The notes under the pieces: generated by a model
The model's database searches: none
Told to the model about the DNA's origin: nothing
What the model saw: the letters and a program-made list of their open reading frames with translations, nothing else
Shown: in pieces, positions 60,031 through 64,000 of the stretch
Position numbering within the stretch: the stretch's first letter is position 1
How the letters are laid out: each line of letters starts with the position of its first letter
From: Saccharomycopsis crataegensis
Lineage: Eukaryota > Ascomycota > Saccharomycetes > Ascoideales > Saccharomycopsidaceae
DNA length: 64,000 bases
Reading direction: 5' to 3'
Assembly: GCF_037102585.1 (NCBI RefSeq)
Contig: NW_027043828.1
Location: 1 to 64,000, forward strand
Position numbers and translations under genes: made by a program

Positions 60031-63000
60031 TTAATCAACCTCCTTCATTGCCACCACTTCATTCAAATAAGTTATCCACATTTTGAGTTGTTCCCTACTT
60101 CTTTGTATTCTTTTTTTTTCCAAGAATATATATTCAGCGATATTCCGCTGACTCTCAATATTGTGCTTTTGACGTGAAGTTGCTAATTCCGGGCAGTGAA
60201 GATAGTGGTCTGGGGTTTTTTCCACTTGACAATGCTGGCATAGATTTGGATCCTTTTGGTATTCAGGCTTCATTCTCATCTTTAGCAATTCTCTAATTTC
60301 TTTGGTACCCATTGATTCCCAGATGGAATGCATTGCTATTTTGCTGTTCTTAAGTTCAAACTGAAAAGCTGATGTTTTTTCAAGGTAGAATTGAAGCTGC
60401 TCCGATCTTTGTCCAGATATACTATGGAGGTGATTGAATAAAGTGTCATTGAGGTGATGTACCATTCTCTGCTCCGATATTTTCTTGCTCTGGTGGTATT
60501 TGATTTCCTGTTTTCTCTTGATCAAATAGTATTTGTTACTCCAGGTTTTCTTTTTAGCCAATTTTCTCTTCTGAATTCGAATCTTATGGTTCTTGGTAAT
60601 GTCTGCTAATGTGGTTTCCCTATAATCATTCTTCCCTGCCATAATAAGCTTGAGAATTGGGTTAGTGAGCGGCAATTTGTGGTTTATTCTATCGGTGTAC
60701 CAAGAACCCTTTAGATCCAATCTGTTTTGGATTGGTAACATACCAAGTTCTTTATGAATTGCAGTGGTTGAGGTCCTGGAGGATACACCAAGGGTTCTTT
60801 TGATGAACTTATTTTGAATGCGTTGGATACCATCGATCAATGTTGGCGATATTTTGGGGAACCAGATTTCCGAGGCGTATTCGATCGCAGGCCGGACGGT
60901 CTGTAGACATAAAATCTTTTGGGATTCGATAGGGAATTTTTTGGCAATGTGATGGAGAAGACCAGCCGCTTTGCTGAATGACTTTGTTTTGTTCATGATA
61001 TGGGTTTTGAAGTTGAGGCGGTCATCAAAGGTAACACCAAGAACTTTGATAGTGGATTGAGGTTGAATGGGATGATTGTTCATTGTGATACTGGTATTGC
61101 TGCTCGCAATTTGTCTGGATATTGTCCTTTTCTTATGGTGGGATTCATACACATTCAATAATTGACATTTATTGGCAGCGTCAAACTCAAGACCCAAGGT
61201 TTTTGCTCTGGAAATCAATTTGTCAAGACGTTGTTGAACAAGTTGATAATTTTGCAGAATCTCCGTACCTTTTGCGATGATGGTGATATCATCCATGTAT
61301 CCAGTCACAAGGCAATCAGATAGGAGGGCGTAGTTGGTGTTGCTAATATCCATATCTTGGATAAGGTCAGCCGTGAATAGTACGAATAGGAGAGGGCTTA
61401 GAGGGGATCCTTGTGGTATACCACATTGAATTTGATATGTGTTGGTAGTCATGTCCTGATACCGGAGTTGGGTTGATCTATTTTCAAGGTAGCACTTGAG
61501 CCAGCGTGTTAGATAATTAGGGATCTTCTGTTTTTCCAACATCTGCAATAATTTTGACGGTAAACACGAATCATATGCCCCCTTAATATCAATTGACAAT
61601 ATTGAGGTCACGGGCTGTTGACATCTGGTTATGAAAGAGCTCATATACATTAGCGAATCAATACATCCTGTGCCATAAGAGCAGAACTGGTTATCTGGTA
61701 TCAAATGGTGTTGGGTAGACCATTTTTGGAGTCTGCCATGAATGATAGACTCGACAAATTTGGACAAAAGATTGATAAGGGAGATTGGTCTATATGAGGC
61801 TGGGTCGTTGAGGTCTTTTTTGTTGGGTTTTTGGATGGGAATGGTGATGGTGTTCTTCCAGGAGGAAGGGAAGAATCCAAATTCCAAAGAGCGATTAATT
61901 ATTTTCCTGAGTAACTTTGAGAAAGGCTTCACTTGTCCAGCAGCCTTGAGAATATCCACTGTGATACCGTCTGGACCCAGGGCTACATGAGGCTTGATCT
62001 TTTCCAATTGGGCTTGGAATTCGGTTGAAGTGACGTGTGGGAAATCTTTCTGTCGAAACGTGCAGTTGGATGATAATGGAGTTGAGGTGGTTTGAGAGTG
62101 TGACCGGAAGAATTTGTTGAGGAGGGCTTGGGAGCCTTCGGCAGTGCTTTTTTCCGGCATGATGGATGGAGTGGTGTGATTCTTGGGGTTAGATCTTCGG
62201 AGATAGTCCCATAAAGATCTGCCTTTGAGACCCTTATACAAGGTGTCGCAAAGGTATTTGTTCTTGGCCTTACGGCAGACGCCATTATAATGTTTCATTT
62301 TCTTTTTGGCATCAGGGTCGTTAGGTTTAGGACATAATGCTCGAATCTCTTTTGTTATCCAGACTTTTTTGCTCTTTGGTTTCTTTGAGGGGTTCAAGAT
62401 ATGATCGGGTGTTGAAGTAATGGCGGAGTTGAGTAATAGTTGAGTCAAATTCTGAACGGCGGTATCTAGATTGTGAGTGCTGTCTAAATTAAAGTAATCT
62501 TTCAAGATTGCTTTGGATAGACTCAGTTCAAGTGTATCTTGGAATAATGTTCGGTCAATCTTGAATCTAATCTTGTTCTGTGACTGAAGATCAAAGGTTA
62601 TGTTGGGGGATGTCTGGGGAATGGAAACCTGAACCTGGAAAAAGTAATGGTCAGACGTCCCGATTACCGACTTTAGGTGAGTGGAGTGAACTAGCTGGGT
62701 TGCTAGAACTCGGTCAATGTTGGTGTTATAGATGGTAGTATGGCCTTTGATTATTGTTTCAGACATGAAGTTCTGTTGGATAAACATCTTAGTTTGTCGG
62801 TTGTCAGCAAGTGGTTCGTGGATATTGAAGTCCCCGGCTATGATATGATGTTCGTGGACCTTGAAGCTATGGAAATCGATTCCACGTTGGGCATGATTAT
62901 AAATTGAGCTGACATGCCATTCGTCATGTTTGCTGGTAACTTTAATGGTAGTAGAGAACTTATCCTGGTGGATCACTTGGACAATGTGGCTTTGGAGAAT

Positions 63001-63359
63001 ATCTTTATGTACTAGCATGGCTGTATAAGAATAGTTATCCAGGGTCACTAGAGCTGGAAGTTCCCGTTTTCTATTGTTTTTTGTGGTTTTTGAGTTTTTG
63101 CCTGAGGCATTTTTTTCCTGGGATTTCTGACTTTTCTGATTTTTTTGGGGATTTTCTGGTTCTTTTGAGGATTTTTTTTGGGGATTTTCTGGGGAAGTAT
63201 CTTCTGGCTTTAGTGACGCAATGGAATAGCCTTGAGGAATTGATATTGTTCGTTTAATTGGAAGCTCTTGTAGGCATAAAAAGTTCATTTTCTGGAGAGC
63301 ACCGAGTTCCTGAAGATGATCGAGAGCGTCATACTTTTTGTTGAGGTTGTATGACGCTA
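60031..63359 (-). CDS. LINE D ORF2, endonuclease-reverse transcriptase (main part)
   Basis: Open for about 1,109 codons left of LTR-4c. Endonuclease: SYNLNKKYD, FLCLQELP, IIAGDFNIHEP, NIDRVLATQ, GTSDHYFF, with a Lys/Gln/Asn/Ser-rich low-complexity insert (PENPQKNQKSQKSQEK region) about 45 residues long. Reverse transcriptase: LGPDGITVDILK, SYRPISLINLLSKF, SIDIKGAYD, GIPQGSPLSPLLF, GYMDDITII, KVLGVTFDD. C-terminal CQHC...HYLHC. The motif style (YMDD, LSKFVESI) fits the Jockey/I/Tad group rather than L1. The first about 24 codons lie right of the LTR (63821-63893), with ATG overlapping the ORF1 stop as ATGA. Confidence 0.9.
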
Positions 63360-63820
63360 TGTTAGAATTCTACAGGTCTACAAAGTACTTTAATATATAA
63401 AGACGAAACAAACGCACTCACGTATAATGACAAACACTTTAGATAATAAAGTTAAATATAAGGACAGTAGTAAGGACAGTAGTAAGGACAAACAGCACGA
63501 CACCTAACAACCTTAAACCAATAATGGCTGTAAATATAATCTTGATAGCAACGACTATAATATTTATTAGTAGAGATCTAATGATCTGGTTCCTAGTATA
63601 TGACCTACAGACCCCTTGATTGTAGGATCTCGGAAAAGTGTCACCAGAGCGCACTTTCACCAGAAGCGGTAATTATTGTACATAGGTGTCCGGCGTTTTT
63701 CTTGTCGGAAAAACATTGCTCCACCATAGTGCACAAAATCACATAAAGTACCCTTAAGTTAAGTGATAGACAAAATCAAACTATTGGAGCTTGCACTGTA
63801 CTTAGAGCTACATTTCAACA
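63360..63820. repeat. LTR-4c solo LTR (461 bp)
   Basis: TGTTAGAATTCTACAGG ... CATTTCAACA, flanked by perfect 5-bp duplications CGCTA (63355-63359 and 63821-63825). It interrupts the 5' part of LINE D ORF2. It retains the uninterrupted site that carries a transposon in LTR-4b. Confidence 0.93.
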
Positions 63821-63889
63821 CGCTATGGTATAATTCGTTGCAGGTATGTCTATGGAAATAGAAGAATCAGCCTCCCTGATCATTCATCA

Positions 63890-64000
63890 GGCACTCCTGA
63901 CGACTCTGCAGGAGTGGAGGCTTCTGTATTGCCAGGGTGTCCTGGCTTGGGTGGTGCTGCTTTGTAATTCGATGTGGTACTTCTAGAGGCTTTTTGTGAA
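63890..64000 (-). CDS. LINE D ORF1, C-terminal end (partial)
   Basis: An open frame of 36 codons (SRSTTSNYKAAPPKPGHP ... SSGVPDE) ending in TGA, which overlaps the ORF2 ATG (ATGA). Only the Pro/Ser-rich C-terminus is inside the window. The assignment rests on position and coupling, not on a domain. Confidence 0.6.

Larger units (their letters stand above)
60010..64000 (-). mobile_element. LINE D (Jockey/Tad-like), continues past right edge, split by LTR-4c
   Basis: A different non-LTR lineage. ORF1 C-terminus (63890-64000), ORF2 with endonuclease and reverse transcriptase, and poly-A (T20 at 60010-60029) almost directly after the ORF2 stop. LTR-4c interrupts ORF2 near its start. Confidence 0.88.

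Noticed and set aside
1-64000. Telomeric location inferred from head-to-tail LINEs
   Set aside because: No telomere-like short repeats are visible and ladders run in both directions from tRNA genes, unlike a HeT-A chain growing from one end.

Overview
This window is almost entirely transposable elements, interrupted by eight ordinary eukaryotic tRNA genes. I see no convincing host protein gene. Yeast-like tRNAs (including an intron-bearing Ile-AAT), Ty-like LTR elements with TG...CA ends and L1-type LINEs point to an ascomycete yeast outside Saccharomyces. The species cannot be named from this sequence. Element and family labels (LINE A-D, LTR-1 to LTR-5) are mine.

Layout: 1-14971 is a minus-strand ladder of L1-like LINEs (reading leftwards: C2, C1, B1, A2, A1) that starts beside tRNA-Ala (15031). 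15511-17133 holds copia-type LTR debris and solo LTRs. 17134-23557 is a second minus-strand ladder (complete-length LINE C3, then a LINE B tail) that starts beside a tRNA-Arg/tRNA-Leu pair. From a divergent tRNA-Thr/tRNA-Ala pair (24481-24638) a plus-strand ladder runs right (B3, intact B4, 5'-truncated A3 to 36008). A solo LTR carrying a Tc1-type DNA transposon follows (36204-38946), then a tRNA-Ser/tRNA-Ile pair and another plus-strand ladder (B5, B6, B7), cut by copia remains at 41796. tRNA-Val (43458) is followed by a SINE and an intact LINE A4 (44041-52113), whose 3' UTR received a LINE C/A insert. A second SINE carries a second Tc1-type transposon (52122-54839). Next come solo LTRs, a broken Ty3/gypsy element (55129-58974), AT-rich satellite sequence, and a different LINE (D) that runs off the right edge.

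Three L1-like families (A, B, C) share one design. ORF1 has an N-terminal NYSTDPTNDPP motif and two CCHC knuckles. ORF2 has an APE-type endonuclease, a reverse transcriptase and a C-terminal CCHC. Translation coupling between the ORFs is tight, there is almost no 5' UTR, and the short AT-rich 3' UTR carries a GGGTTTTT box plus stem-loop and ends in poly-A. New copies sit directly after the poly-A of an older LINE or SINE in the same orientation. All five ladders point away from a tRNA transcription unit, and four of the five begin inside the remains of an LTR that ends 10-14 nt upstream of the tRNA. The implied order is: Ty3-like elements target tRNA genes, LINEs enter the LTRs, and later LINEs enter the A-tails. 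The SINE carries a segment of the LINE C 3' end, suggesting it is driven by that LINE. The copia-like LTRs carry tandem heat-shock-element motifs. Near-identical copies and clean target duplications indicate recent activity.
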